From: Nemertoderma westbladi
Lineage: Eukaryota > Xenacoelomorpha > Nemertodermatida > Nemertodermatidae
Assembly (NCBI GenBank): GCA_032718475.1
Contig: JAUCBJ010002946.1
Span: 1 to 27,401, forward strand
Direction of reading: 5' to 3'
Length of the DNA: 27,401 nucleotides
Part shown: in pieces, positions 8,227-18,640 of the stretch
Position numbering within the stretch: position 1 is the first letter of the stretch
How the letters are laid out: the number at the start of each line of letters is the position of its first letter
Program-made: the position numbers and the translations under genes
The notes under the pieces: model-generated
The model's input: the letters and a program-made list of their open reading frames with translations, nothing else
What the model was told of the DNA's origin: nothing
Databases searched by the model: none

Positions 8227-9007
8227 ATCCCCCCCCATCCCACACGTTTAAATCCACGTGCCACAACCCAAACGGGAAGTATATCGATAGGAGTCGAATA
8301 GAAATAGGTTTAACCTAATGTATATAGGGGGAAATGAGGTTTACCTGGAAATAATCCTCATGCAATTACAATGCCAAGGATGTCGTAGGCCACACAGCAC
8401 TAGCGCACATGCAGAACTATACAGATAATGTTTGTCGATATACTATACATACAGGCCCAACCCTAATACAGTAACGAATAAATACATGGAAAACCTCATG
8501 ACTCATTAGTCATTACTCTAATACCGTGGAAAGTAGGAAGTAAGTACACACACACACACCGTCAGACTCAGTTAGCAGTTAGCCATAGTTGCTGACAGCA
8601 TATTAAATTAGCAATACTGTGATAACACAATGGTAGAAATGAAATACATCTCGAGACTGCTAATTAAAATAAGGTTTCTATGTTCCCTAGAAAAAAGATG
8701 CATTAAACATAAATGTTTTCCGGTGTACGAAACCGTAATACAGTAGATGTAGCGGTACAGGAATAGGCAAACCAACCGACGCAAACAAACATAAAGCCAA
8801 TTACGGTAACTATCAAACTCAATTACGCATCGCACTATTTTGAGAAATCAATTTTCTAAGCCGGAAAGTTATAACTAAAATAGGGAATATCAATTCCAAG
8901 ACTTTTGTAAATATGTTTTAGATTTTATATGCGATCTGAATTATAAGAGACTCAGAAATGCAATTACTCCTGCTTTGCTTTATGAGTATCTCAGTCAGAG
9001 CCACCCA

Positions 9008-9026
9008 CCCCCCCCCCCCCCCCCCC
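9008..9026 (+). repeat. Poly-C tract (19 C)
   Basis: A run of 19 C followed by ATCCC, the same continuation as the tract at 8205. The flanks are otherwise unrelated. Confidence 0.9.
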
Positions 9027-9589
9027 ATCCCGTGGTATATAGAATTCCTCACTCAGCATTTTCTCAAAAATATATATATATATACTGCACATTTAGATTC
9101 ACTAATAAAAATTAAATTAAAAGAGAGATTGCCAAGGCCAGGTTGAGGTCAATGACCTGGAAGAAGCCAGGAATACACCCGTCAGTGTTTATTATGTGCA
9201 GGTGGTGTGGTGAGGAATGGTGGGTAATGGGATTCCAGCTAGCTGAGTAAGTGCGGCCTGTGGGCGGGGTAAGTAGGCCCTACGTGGGTGAGCTCCATTG
9301 GGGCGCTAAGCCACTGTCACCCTCCTCCCTCACTCATCCCAAGTGTAATTCCGTATTTCGAGTGCTCGGAAAGTTGCGCATTTGGCCTCCCATCTCTACA
9401 CAGACAACTCATTGCAATTAATGAGTGTCAGTAACTCTGCTATGCGTGTGATCCAAACTCTAACGGCAGTATCTCTCTCGTCACCGTATATATTATATAA
9501 CACGAACCTGGGCCCTTCGCGCAGCACGTAAGATATTATATAAACTCAAAATTATTATAAACAAAAGCTATAAGAATTCCCTTGACCAT

Positions 9590-9830
9590 TTATTTTCTCC
9601 AACGGCAGTCTGGAGAACTGCAGATGTATCGGCACCCACACAATAAACCCATGGGCTGGAGATTTGGTAAACATTTTGCCAAAATTTAACTCTATTAAAC
9701 ATAACGAAATTGGAGGACGTTTAATATTTAGAAAGTTAGCCCTCTAGCGGGAGTCTGTAATGTAATGAGTGAGTCTGTAATGGCGTCTCTCAAAAAACAA
9801 AACTTTTGGTCCGCTGAACTGGCATACTGG
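9590..9830 (+). repeat. Dimer of ~150-bp dispersed repeat (family C, locus 1)
   Basis: Two diverged units are marked by AACGGCAGTCTGGAGAACTG (9598 onward) and CCTCTAGCGGGAGTCTG (9741 onward), about 143 bp apart. The second continues into GGCGTCTCTCAAAAAACAAAACTTTTGGTC, which matches 12190-12220. It is related to the loci at 11340-11650 and 11925-12240. The open frame crossing it (9765-9986) is not supported. Confidence 0.6.
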
Positions 9831-10067
9831 ACAGCAAGATCAAAGATCATCAAAGGTTTCCGACCTGTTCTACGATCGCCGTCGTCAATCCTGCCGACAG
9901 GCTTGCAGGGCAGGGGATTTTTTTCAAATTCGCTCCGGGGAAATCAATTGGGGGAAAAGAGCAGGTTACAGAGCAACAAATTTTGAAGGCGAAGATTGGC
10001 GGCGAAGCTTTCTCGCGGGCGATGTATATGCTGCGTACCCTTCGAATAATATACTAACATGAAGTAG
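9831..10067. other. Spacer; TACTAAC motif at its end
   Basis: I see no gene. The sequence TACTAAC (10051-10057) matches the optimal intron branch-point consensus and lies just upstream of the small frame described next, but without a pyrimidine tract. Confidence 0.35.
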
Positions 10068-10265
10068 TTTGAAGTAGAAGAGAAGTTGTTGCTCAATGCT
10101 TACAGGCTGCTCTCCCACAGGGCGGTGCTGAGGATTTGGCCGAGCCGCAGAGTCTGTGTTCGGATGATGGGGGTGACGGGTGATGCCGAGACAGTGACGA
10201 TGGTGAACAATTTTATGGATTTGATGGATTTTGAACAATTTGAAATATTTGCTGTAAATGTATAA
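10068..10265 (+). other. Possible terminal coding exon with poly(A) signal (weak)
   Basis: A stop-free 65-codon stretch follows TAG (10065-10067) and ends at TAA (10263-10265). AATAAA follows three bases later (10269-10274) with a T-run downstream. The encoded C terminus is rich in Phe, Asp and Met (MDLMDFEQFEIFAVNV). A TACTAAC branch-like motif precedes it, though only about 10 nt from the nearest AG, which is short for a real acceptor. I do not recognise the protein. It could be the last exon of a gene or a transposon, or chance. Confidence 0.22.
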
Positions 10266-10268
10266 TGC

Positions 10269-10274
10269 AATAAA
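10269..10274 (+). terminator. AATAAA polyadenylation hexamer
   Basis: AATAAA three bases after the TAA of the preceding open stretch, followed at 10276 by TGTTTTTTTT, a T/GT-rich downstream element. It is a reasonable cleavage/polyadenylation signal if the upstream stretch is transcribed. Confidence 0.3.
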
Positions 10275-10747
10275 TGTTTTTTTTGGAATCTTTACTATTA
10301 TTAGTCTTAATAATATTAATACTATCTTTCCATAGTTTTCTTTTCATTGGGCCAAAAAATAATGTAAAATCCAAAAATCTGTCCTATTTTCCATTGATAA
10401 TGCCAAAAAACCCTGGTCCAGGTTAGTGCTGGGTTTTATCAATAAATACGCTACTGAGAAAATATGACAAAAAAATCAAAATCTATTATCGAATTCTCAC
10501 AATATAACCTTAACGTCAACAAACAAACGCGGAATCGTGGCTTTCATTTTCTATGAAACTAAATTAAATTATTACGTATGTTGTTAGTAAATTATTCGTA
10601 TGTTGTTAGTTAGGCGACGCCACAGGCGGTTTCCTTCCCTAAACTGATTGACAAGGCCGATGGGATTGTTATTGACTATAGACGACATTATTCGACCGCA
10701 AATCGAGCGGAAAATGAAAGATAAACTCCCAGTAGGAATTGCGCGAC

Positions 10748-10753
10748 TATAAA
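10748..10753 (+). promoter_or_regulatory. TATA box upstream of a splice donor
   Basis: TATAAA in the context GACTATAAAGGGGCGG lies about 50 bp before a consensus 5' splice site. Start of transcription would be expected near 10775-10782. No initiator was established. Confidence 0.4.
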
Positions 10754-10777
10754 GGGGCGGAATTCCAGGAACTGGCC

Positions 10778-10802
10778 TCGTGTTTATTGGAACCTGCGAC
10801 AG
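10778..10802 (+). other. Putative short first exon ending in CAG|GTAAGT
   Basis: CTGCGACAG is followed by GTAAGT at 10803-10808, a perfect match to the metazoan 5' splice consensus, correctly spaced behind a TATA box. The exon would be a short untranslated leader of about 25 nt. Short leader exons also fit a spliced-leader donor, but I see no Sm-binding site downstream, so a normal first exon is likelier. The downstream exon was not found. Confidence 0.3.
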
Positions 10803-10808
10803 GTAAGT

Positions 10809-11339
10809 GCGATAAACGAACATAGGAACAGCGTCTCGAGATATATAGGGGGTGATTATCTGGTGAGATCAAAGTCTTTGCCGCCGAGCCATAACTCAAA
10901 ACCTCGTCGGTGCGGGGGGGGGGGGTTGGAGCAATATATGGTTGCCATGTAATAAAATAGGCCTGAGAAATATACGAGGTTACCACGCCCAGCTAGCCCA
11001 CGGTACAGCAGTAACTCAAAAAGGAAAAGGCAAAGAAATCCTATGCTAGCTATATATTTTCTGGGTCAATCCAATCCCATAACCGTCGCATAAAACATGA
11101 CACACCAATCGCAAAAGACGTTTTAACAGAATGTCGAGTCTAATTGCATTCCAATCCAAACTGGCATTATATAATAAACAAAGTGGGGACTTCGCGCAGT
11201 ACGTGACATAAACTTACGTTAAGTGTCAACTCGACATAATTATAAATTATTTTAAAACCTCACAAAAACTCAGTCTGAACACTAGAATATATGTGCCAGG
11301 TATCATTCAAGAAGAATAAGAAAGGATTATAAATAATAA
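10809..11339. other. Intron-like or intergenic DNA, no gene recognised
   Basis: It contains a run of 12 G (10914-10925), and from about 11140 sequence colinear with 9400-9590. No convincing exon is seen. Confidence 0.4.
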
Positions 11340-11650
11340 TAATAAATGGCTGAATGTTTTCAATTCAGCCCTCTAGTGGAAGACTGGAGAACTGTCGATG
11401 GATTACCGTCCCAACAAAGACGCAGCCTATGGATGGTCTACGATCTAGCATGCATCTGCCAAGTTTCAGCTTGAACGGATGATAACAAATAAAGAAATGA
11501 GGTCAGGTTTTCACTTTCAGACAATTCGCCCACTAGCGGCAAACTGGAGAACTACTAATGAAATTCCCTTCCTCAAAACGACACAGCATATGGTCTAGTA
11601 TACTGTATACTCCATGATTCGGCCTAAACAGACCGACAGGTTATCAGACC
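11340..11650 (+). repeat. Dimer of ~150-bp dispersed repeat (family C, locus 2)
   Basis: Unit cores CTCTAGTGGAAGACTGGAGA (11371) and CACTAGCGGCAAACTGGAGA (11531) are 160 bp apart. Each is followed by AC-AGC-TATGG and CATCTGCCAAGTTTCAGCTT-type sequence. It is colinear with the loci at 9590 and 11925. Confidence 0.65.
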
Positions 11651-11762
11651 GATTAGCGACCCCAGAAGGACACCAGGATGTATTCTAGCACATATCTGAT
11701 AAGTTAGAGTTACAGTTCATATCCGCACCTCCCGGGTATTTTAGTATCCCAGCAGCTAGGTT

Positions 11763-11900
11763 ATTGTTACGCAAATAACAGCTGATTACACCCAATCCAA
11801 AAATTAACTGTAAACTGTTCTATTGACTTTAGTTATTTGTTTTGGTTAAAATAACGTGCTACTGTAACCTATTCCTTTCCCTTAATTGATAATTGATAAG
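11763..11900 (-). repeat. Dispersed repeat family B, copy 3
   Basis: The reverse complement of this block aligns with 23174-23307. It shares CAATTAAGGGAAAGGA, GGTTACAGTAGCACG, TTTTAACCAAAAC and CAGCTGTTATTTGCG in the same order. Confidence 0.7.
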
Positions 11901-11924
11901 ATGCCAGAGGTGCGCATATGAACA

Positions 11925-12240
11925 ATAACATTCAGCTTGAACGGATCATAAATAACAGAAAAGGTTAAGGATTTCACAATCAGACATTTCGGCCTCTAGC
12001 GGCAGACTAGAGAATTGCAGACGTATGAGCCTCCTTTGAATGACACAGTTTATGGTCGAGTACAAATCAGCCAAGTTTCAGCTTTAACGGATTAAAAGCA
12101 AAGCAAAAAAATGGAAGGACTTTAATGTTTAGACATGTATCCCTCTAGCGGGAGACTGTTGAACTGATGGTGTCTGAACGGAACGTCTCTTAAAAATCTC
12201 AACTTTTGGTCTTATTGATGCCCACAAATTTTCAACTCGG
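11925..12240 (+). repeat. Dimer of ~150-bp dispersed repeat (family C, locus 3)
   Basis: Cores CCTCTAGCGGCAGACTAGAG (11993) and CCTCTAGCGGGAGACTG (12142) lie 149 bp apart, each preceded by a TT-AGACAT stretch. The left part repeats TCAGCTTGAACGGAT from locus 2. At all three loci the units occur as pairs. Confidence 0.65.
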
Positions 12241-12795
12241 CAGCTTTAAATCCGACGAAGTTATTAGCATGTCAAAATGGTAACGACGACAACAACTATT
12301 CGCAAATGTTGTCCACCCCCCTCCCCCCTTTAACAGTGTCAGTTCGTTAAGGCTCCGTCAACTTCGTGGCTCGCCCCTCATCCACAGAACACATCCCTTG
12401 TCTATTTATGTATTAAAATTCAAATGCCAGGCGAATATAAGACTATAGACGAAGACAACCTGAGGCAAACTAAAACCCATCAAATATTTGTACCAAACAC
12501 GAAAACATTCTGACTAGCTGAATGATTTAAATCAGGTAATTTAATCCCAAAGGCCGACCCAACCCCCTTTAATGTAGTGTAGATAGTATGGGAGGTCCGC
12601 AATCTAACACAACTAATTCAAAAACAATAACAAAAACAGACTCAATTAAACGAAAGGATTGATTACAGAAAGAGAAAAAAATAAATGCATCTATTTGTTT
12701 TGTCAACAGGGTGTTTATTCAGACATTACGAGAATCAACAGTTATATAACTAGCTTCAGGCTTTATTATAGATGACATTCGCTTCATAATAAGTT
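12241..12795. other. Non-coding spacer with a diverged repeat
   Basis: I see no gene. 12355-12400 (AACTTCGTGGCTCGCCCC) resembles 7135-7150, so this too belongs partly to an old dispersed repeat. Confidence 0.45.
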
Positions 12796-13522
12796 GAAGT
12801 CAACATTCCTTCATATCTTATAACTCATATTATATCATACGATACGGATACAAACTAGATTTTAAGAGACCAAATCCTCTAGCTGAGTGTATCCGTCTCA
12901 TCGCCATGGCGTCGGAATCTTTTCATCGTAATGCATGGACTGCGTTGAGTGGCTCAATAGTCAATATAACAACTCTCGCTCTTCTATGGAGGTCAATTGC
13001 TATTCCCATGATACAATATAATATCAAATTTCTATTAGGGCCCCTCACAAAGAGAGATATCGAAAAACTGGAAACTTACTATACCGGAAAGCATTAAGAA
13101 GCCTAATCCATCTCGGAACCTACGCTTCAACCAGGTGATCTACAAATTAATGGGGTGCACTGGACGCATATACATCATGTATCGGAATTCTATGTCGAGT
13201 GACAACATATCCTAATGTTATGCTACAGAATAACTTTCATAACATGCTGCAAATGAACACTGGTGACGTCCCGAAGAAATATGTAGTAGGCATTGGTAGC
13301 CTCTATAACATCTGTAATTCTGATTTTACATTGCCTAACAACATAAGTTCTCTTTTGAAGTATACATACAGTTTTAAGGAACTAAAAGGGAGAATTAAAC
13401 AGGGGACCCATACAACCGCCGATTATGTACATGCTAGGTACATAGAGGACTGCTGCAATCTTTCAAACATATCGTTTAAAGGAAAACACAATAGGATTCG
13501 TGAATACTTTAATATGGTCTAA
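12796..13522 (+). pseudogene. Decayed non-LTR retrotransposon ORF, region after the RT domain
   Basis: Reading across frames gives an open stretch around 12846-13097 with WRSIAIPMIQYNIKFLLGPLT and then IEKLE. This fits the motif after the RT palm of many LINE proteins: W..IAIP..LYG....P.T...I..LE. Homology continues after a frameshift at about 13090 (ALRSLIHLGTYAST, then IYKLMGCTGRIYI) and on into a 107-codon frame (13199-13522) ending in TAA. At least two frameshifts and a stop separate the blocks. It is a different, older family from the LINE at 908-3962. A 3' UTR and pentamer tail follow. Confidence 0.5.
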
Positions 13523-14124
13523 AACTTCATTATAACTGTACCTGACTGACACTGGCCTTCATCGTATCTACAACAGACACACTATTAGTATTTATACGGA
13601 CTTGTATCTTCTAAATCCTGTATCTACACTTTTAAGATTTAGATCACCGCTAATGATGTTCATGTTGACATTGCTGGGGTGTTAATACCGTGGGACTAAT
13701 ATATTATTTGTGGCGCCGTACTTATGTTCGACTTTCCCCATACATCCACAATATATGCCGTCAATGCGTTATCTATACCCTTACCATCACTATATATACT
13801 TTACTTATATGATACCGATATATGGATATTTTAATGATTGGTGCAGTTTTCTTTATTTCTACTACTAAAATACAGTTTTTGGACTCCATCTACATCTGTA
13901 GATGTATATATTTGTAGATGGATTTTACTACAATGTAATATACCTGACCTAATTAATGGGATATTAGTAACCAGCTTCTGGTGTAATAATAATGTGCAAT
14001 AATTGTTTATCGCCAGTTCTCTATGTAACCCTATAATAACTGTCAGTTTTTATTGTGCTGTGCACTTTTTACTCCATAATAAATATTAATTTTAATTGAT
14101 TAAAGACAATGAAATGAAATGAAC
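13523..14124 (+). mobile_element. 3' UTR and (ATGAA)n tail of the decayed LINE
   Basis: AT-rich non-coding sequence runs from the pseudogene stop to AATAAATATT (14079) and ends in three ATGAA units (14109-14123). Short tandem tails of this kind end many LINE families. Inside, ATCTACA-TGTAGAT forms small inverted repeats near 13888-13922. Confidence 0.45.
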
Positions 14125-14147
14125 TACTACAAAACAATGAACTTACC

Positions 14148-14275
14148 GCTAACTCATCTTCTATAGTGCAGTCGAAGTTACAGTATAGCAGAGGTTTTCT
14201 AGGGCCCGTCTCTAACTCTGTAGGCGCCGTATGTTGGGGTTGAGTAACCTGGAACCGGTGCCACCATTTAGGCAT
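14148..14275 (-). CDS. Possible first coding exon of a host gene (unidentified)
   Basis: On the minus strand an ATG at 14275 opens a frame (MPKWWHRFQVTQPQ...) of mixed, protein-like composition. It runs about 43 codons to GTTAGCG|GTAAGT, a near-perfect splice donor (intron starting about 14147). Beyond it the frame runs into AT-rich sequence and stops at 14069, as expected for intron. An in-frame TAA precedes the ATG by five codons, which favours a true start. I do not recognise the protein. The intron would contain the LINE tail ending at 14124. The 2.3-kb minisatellite lies about 700 bp upstream. No downstream exon was identified. Confidence 0.35.
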
Positions 14276-14966
14276 CTTTCCATTAAATTATGAGAAATTA
14301 TTTATATCAGTAAATCACATAGTCCATAAATTATATATATCTTGCGGGCATCGACTTAAAATTATGTTATTAAATATTACAAATACGACATATATAGTGA
14401 GTGGTGTATTTAGTAGTAATAAATTGATCGACAAATGATAAATAAATAATAATACTCTACGCAGAATACCGGTACCGGAAATTAAAACACACTTTCAGGT
14501 AGAAATAATTCAATTCGTAGGTTACAAAAGCAACGGCCGGAAACACTAAAACTGCGTCATGTAGAAATAATACCGGTAAACCTCTGTATTCTTTTACATT
14601 TTTACGTTTATCACCAAAAATCCGAAATTCCACAAAATGTTTTAGACGGAAGCATCTATAAGTCTGTAACTTAGGGTTACGGTTACATACTTTGATACTT
14701 ACGTGGGAGTTTTAATTAGGTTCTGGGCTTGACCAACTAACCCTAACCAAAAAATTAAACCAAAATCCAAATAAAGAATCTAATAACCACTGTTAGTTGC
14801 CTGGTTGTTCGAATAACAAATGACTAGTAAACAGCATGTTACGTGGGCTGGAACCAAATCTTATTTCGGCTCAATGTAAAATTATAAATTTATGGAAATG
14901 AGGTTACAAAACGATCTAACCAAATCAAAAAACAAAACTTCGAGAGCAGTCAGCTGGTATTTCACA
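14276..14966. other. Non-coding upstream spacer
   Basis: I recognise no gene. Two TACCGGTA palindromes occur (14467-14474, 14571-14578). Telomere-like CTAACCCTAACC at 14737-14748 spans only two units. Confidence 0.45.
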
Positions 14967-17260
14967 GAGCTCGGCAACCCACAGTCGAGCTCTGTAACCC
15001 ACAATCGAGCTCGGTAACCCACAGGGCTCGGTAACCCACAATCGAGCTCGGCAACCCACAGAGCTAGGTAACCCACAGAGCTCGGTAACCCACAATCGAG
15101 CTCGGCAACCCACAGAGCTAGGTAACCCACAGAGCTCAGTAACCCACAATCGAGCTCGGTAACCCACAGAGCTCGGTAACCCACAACAGAGCTCGGTAAC
15201 CCACAATCGAGCTCGGTAACCCACAGAGCTCGGTAACCCACAATCGTGCTCGGTAACCCACAATCTAGCTCGGTAACCCACAGAGCTCGGTAACCCACAA
15301 TCGAGCTCGGTAACCCACAGAGCTCGGTAACCCACAGAGCTCGGTAACCCACAATCGAGCTCGGTATCCCACAATCGAGCTCTGTAACCCACAATCGAGC
15401 TCGGTAACCCACAATCGAGCTCTGTAACCCACAGAGCTATGTAACCCATTATCGAGCTCGGTAACCCACAATCGAGCTCGGTAACCCACAGAGCTCGGTA
15501 ACCAATAATCGAGCTCGGTAACCCACAATCGAGCTCGGTATCCCACAATCGAGCTCTGTAACCCACAATCCAGCACTGTAACCCATTATCGAGCTCGGTA
15601 ACCAACAATCGAGCTCGGTAACCCACAATCGAGCTCGGTTACCCACAATCGAGCTCGGTAACCCACAATCGAGCTCGGTATCCCACAATCGAGCTCTGTA
15701 ACCCACAGAGCTCGGTAACCCACAATCGAGCTCGGTAACCCACAATCGAGCTCTGTAACGCACAATCGAGCTCGGTAACTCATAATCGAGCTCTGTAACC
15801 CACAATCGAGCTCTGTAACCCACAATCGAGTTCGGTAACCCTCAATCGAGCTCTGTAACCCATTATCGAGCTCGGTAACCCACAATCGAGCCCGGTAACT
15901 CATAATCGAGCTCTGTAACACACAGAGCTCTGTAACCCATTATCGAGCTCGGTAACCCACAATCGAGCTCGGTAACCCACAATCGAGCTCGGTAACCCAC
16001 AGAGCTCGGTAACCCACAATCGAGCTCGGTAACCCACAATCGAGCTCTGTAACCCACAATGGAGCTCGGTAACCCACAATCTAGCTCTGTAACCTACAAT
16101 CGAGCTATGTATCCAACAGAGTTCGGTAACCCACAATCGAGCTCTGTAACCCACAATCGAGCTCTGTAACCCACAGATCTTGGTAACCCACAATCGAGCT
16201 CTGTAACCCACAATCGAGCTCGGTAACCCACAATCGATCTCGGCAACCCACAATCGAGCTCTGTAACCCATAATCAACCTCGGTAACCCACAATAGAGCT
16301 CGGTAACCCACAATCGAGCTCGGTAACCCACAATCGAGCTCTGTAACCCACAAACGAGCTCTGTAACCCACAGAGCTCTGTAACCCATTATCGAGCTCGG
16401 TAACCCACAATCGAGCTCTGTAACCCACAATCGCGCTCTGTAAGCCACAATCGAGCTCTGTAACACACAATCGAGCTCTGTAACCCACAATGGAGCTCGG
16501 TAACCCACAATCTAGCTCTGTAACCTACAATCGAGCTATGTATCCAACAGAGTTCGGTAACCCACAATCGAGCTCTGTAACCCACAATCAAGTTCTGTAA
16601 CCCACAATGGAGCTCGGAACCCACAATCTAGCTCTGTAACCTACAATCGAGCTATGTATCCCACAGAGCTCGGTAACCCACAATCGAGCTCTGTAACCCA
16701 CAATCGAGCTCTGTAACCCACAGATCTCGGTAACCCACAATCGAGCTCTGTAACCCACAATCGAGCTCGGTAACTCACAATCGATCTCGGCAACCCACAA
16801 TCGAGCTCTGTAACCCATAATCAACCTCGGTAACCCACAATAGAGCTCGGTAACCCACAATCGAGCTCGGTAACCCACAATCGAGCTCTGTAACCCACAA
16901 ACGAGCTCTGTAACCCACAGAGCTCTGTAACCCATTATCGAGCTCGGAAACCCACAATCGAGCTCTGTAACCCACAATCGAGCTCTGCAAGCCACAATCG
17001 AGCTCTGTAACACACAATCGAGCTCTGTAACCCACAATCGAGCTCTGTAACCCACAGATCTCGGTAACCCATTACCTGATTACAGCATTATCGAGCTCGG
17101 TAACCCACAATCGAGCTCTGTAACCCACAATCGAGCTCTGTAAGCCACAATCGAGCTCTGTAACACACAATCGAGCTCTGTAACCCACAGAGCTCGGTGA
17201 CCCACAGAGCTCGGTGACCCACAGAGCTCGGTGACCCACAGAGCTCGGTCGCCCACAATC
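14967..17260 (+). repeat. 2.3-kb 17/20-bp minisatellite (SacI-site repeat)
   Basis: About 120 units of GAGCTCGGTAACCCACAATC (20 bp) are interspersed with a 17-bp form lacking ATC. Nearly every unit holds GAGCTC. Common variants are CTCTG for CTCGG, and GTAACTC or GTAACAC. On the minus strand all three frames read the same cyclic peptide (GYRARLWVTELDCGLPSSIV), because a 20-bp unit with no stop cycles through the frames. The overlapping frames of up to 233 codons are therefore artefacts. The right third shows a higher-order duplication of about 548 bp. Confidence 0.97.
16061..17156 (+). repeat. ~548-bp higher-order duplication inside the 17/20-bp array
   Basis: Rare variants recur in the same order at constant offset. 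TAATCAACCT is at 16271 and 16818 (547 bp), and ATTATCGAGC is at 16387 and 16934 (547 bp). GATCT-CGG, AAACGAGC and TAACACAC variants do the same. The expected offset is 548, less a one-base deletion near 16617. A third partial copy of the last block starts at 17087, and an extra 117-bp partial copy lies at 16492-16608. Confidence 0.88.
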
Positions 17261-18590
17261 TAAGGTGATGGATGGTGAGGTGATGGGGAGGAGAAGCGTC
17301 GTATGAAGCAAAGTCATATTATATTACCGGTAATGAATTTTTTATTATATTATATGCAAATTCATAAAACAACATTTTCAAATGTTGTATTCATTTCCAA
17401 AAAGCTAAAGTAGCAGAGTAGGCCTATATAAAAATTATAAATTCAAGATAAACTTACTTTTAAAATAATGTATCAATAGTTACTGTACAGTGGGTTAAAC
17501 ACATTATATAACACATAATAAACACACTATTTGGGTGCGTAGGAGGAAAGTTAACCGTTAACGTACCATCTTTATCCTAAAATAGTAAAACATATAGCTA
17601 TGTAGGGCGTTGTCCTGCCCTATTCCCTATTGTAATAATAATAAATTGTACGTGTAGCGAAGTGAAGTAAGCTCTAATAATACAGTAATACAAAGATGTA
17701 ACCAAAGCTATGTAGTGAAGTGATGTGACAGTGGTGCATAATCAAAATCTATGAATCTAACCCATACTGTCATCTGACAGCTACCGATAGTGTGACTTTT
17801 CGACCAACTGCGACCGGACATATTAAATGCAAATACCGGTAAGCCTACCAAGAAGCCAGGGGTACGACAGTAGGCCAAAAGTTTAGGTATACCTGTTGTG
17901 TACCAGTGCCCTAATATATCAAAGAGAAATTCCGCCAAGGTGTAAAGTCCAACATTAATACCGGTAACTTTAAATCCTACAACACACTTCGGTACTCAAC
18001 AACAAAGCAATATTTACCAAAACACAGTGATAACCCCCATTAATATATTTGCACACGGGGTGTTGGCAGATATAAAGACTAGTTTCCACTGAAATAGCCA
18101 ACCTTCCAATTTATATTCTGTGGGCCAGCAGCAAGTCCCTCCATTCATTAATCAATGGAATTACTGGCAACCAATAGGAACTGTACATAGGGGAGCCTGG
18201 CAGAGTCCAGTTGGGATATATCTACTACTTCCATTGATAATGGCTAACCGCAGTGCTAAAAGGCAGTGATTGAGAACGCAGGTTGGACAATAGCGCTGCT
18301 GCTATCCCTATCACCATCTATCTACCAGATAGCTCAATTAAATCTACCTCGCAATAGCCTTTATACAATGCGGCAGCATATAGAATTGTACAATAAAGCT
18401 GGCTGTGCCTGTAAGTAATGGCTGGCAGCTAAATCTCAAATTCACTAGTTTCTCTTCTTAATTATTAGCAAAAAGATAGACAGGATCTTCTTCCCAGCAA
18501 CAAAATTGAGTTGAGCCATTCCTAATTTCCATTCTTTGAGAATTTCCTGAATTTATTTGAATACGTTATGGCTGTATAGGATGGCAGGAG

Positions 18591-18640
18591 CAGGATGGGT
18601 GGCGGTGGTTAAGCTACTGGCTTGTGGAGTGGGATAGGTG
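18591..18640 (+). repeat. Possible tRNA-derived SINE fragment
   Basis: GGGTGGCGGTGGTTAAGC followed by TACTGGCTTGTGGAGTGGGA resembles the D-arm and anticodon-arm portion of a tRNA-derived SINE head. The T-arm (B box) is not visible, so this is a fragment at best. Confidence 0.3.

Larger units (their letters stand above)
7997..9589. other. Non-coding stretch with poly-C tracts and small microsatellites
   Basis: I recognise no gene. It holds two long poly-C tracts (8205-8226 and 9008-9026), a short (CA)n at about 8547-8559, and (TA)n at 9070-9084. From about 9400, sequence diverged but colinear with 11140-11400 begins (shared TTCGCGCAG-ACGT motif), marking an older dispersed repeat. Confidence 0.5.

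Noticed and set aside
10577-10830. LTR of an LTR retrotransposon around the TATA box
   Set aside because: No second copy, no TG...CA boundaries with a duplication, and no primer-binding site or gag/pol nearby.
14737-14748. Interstitial telomere repeat (CTAACCCTAACC)
   Set aside because: Only two units, with no further CCCTAA nearby. Chance is likely.
14882-17317. Overlapping 76-233-codon frames reading WVTELDCGLPSS repeats
   Set aside because: All three frames of one strand give the same cyclic peptide from the 20-bp satellite. This is a repeat artefact.
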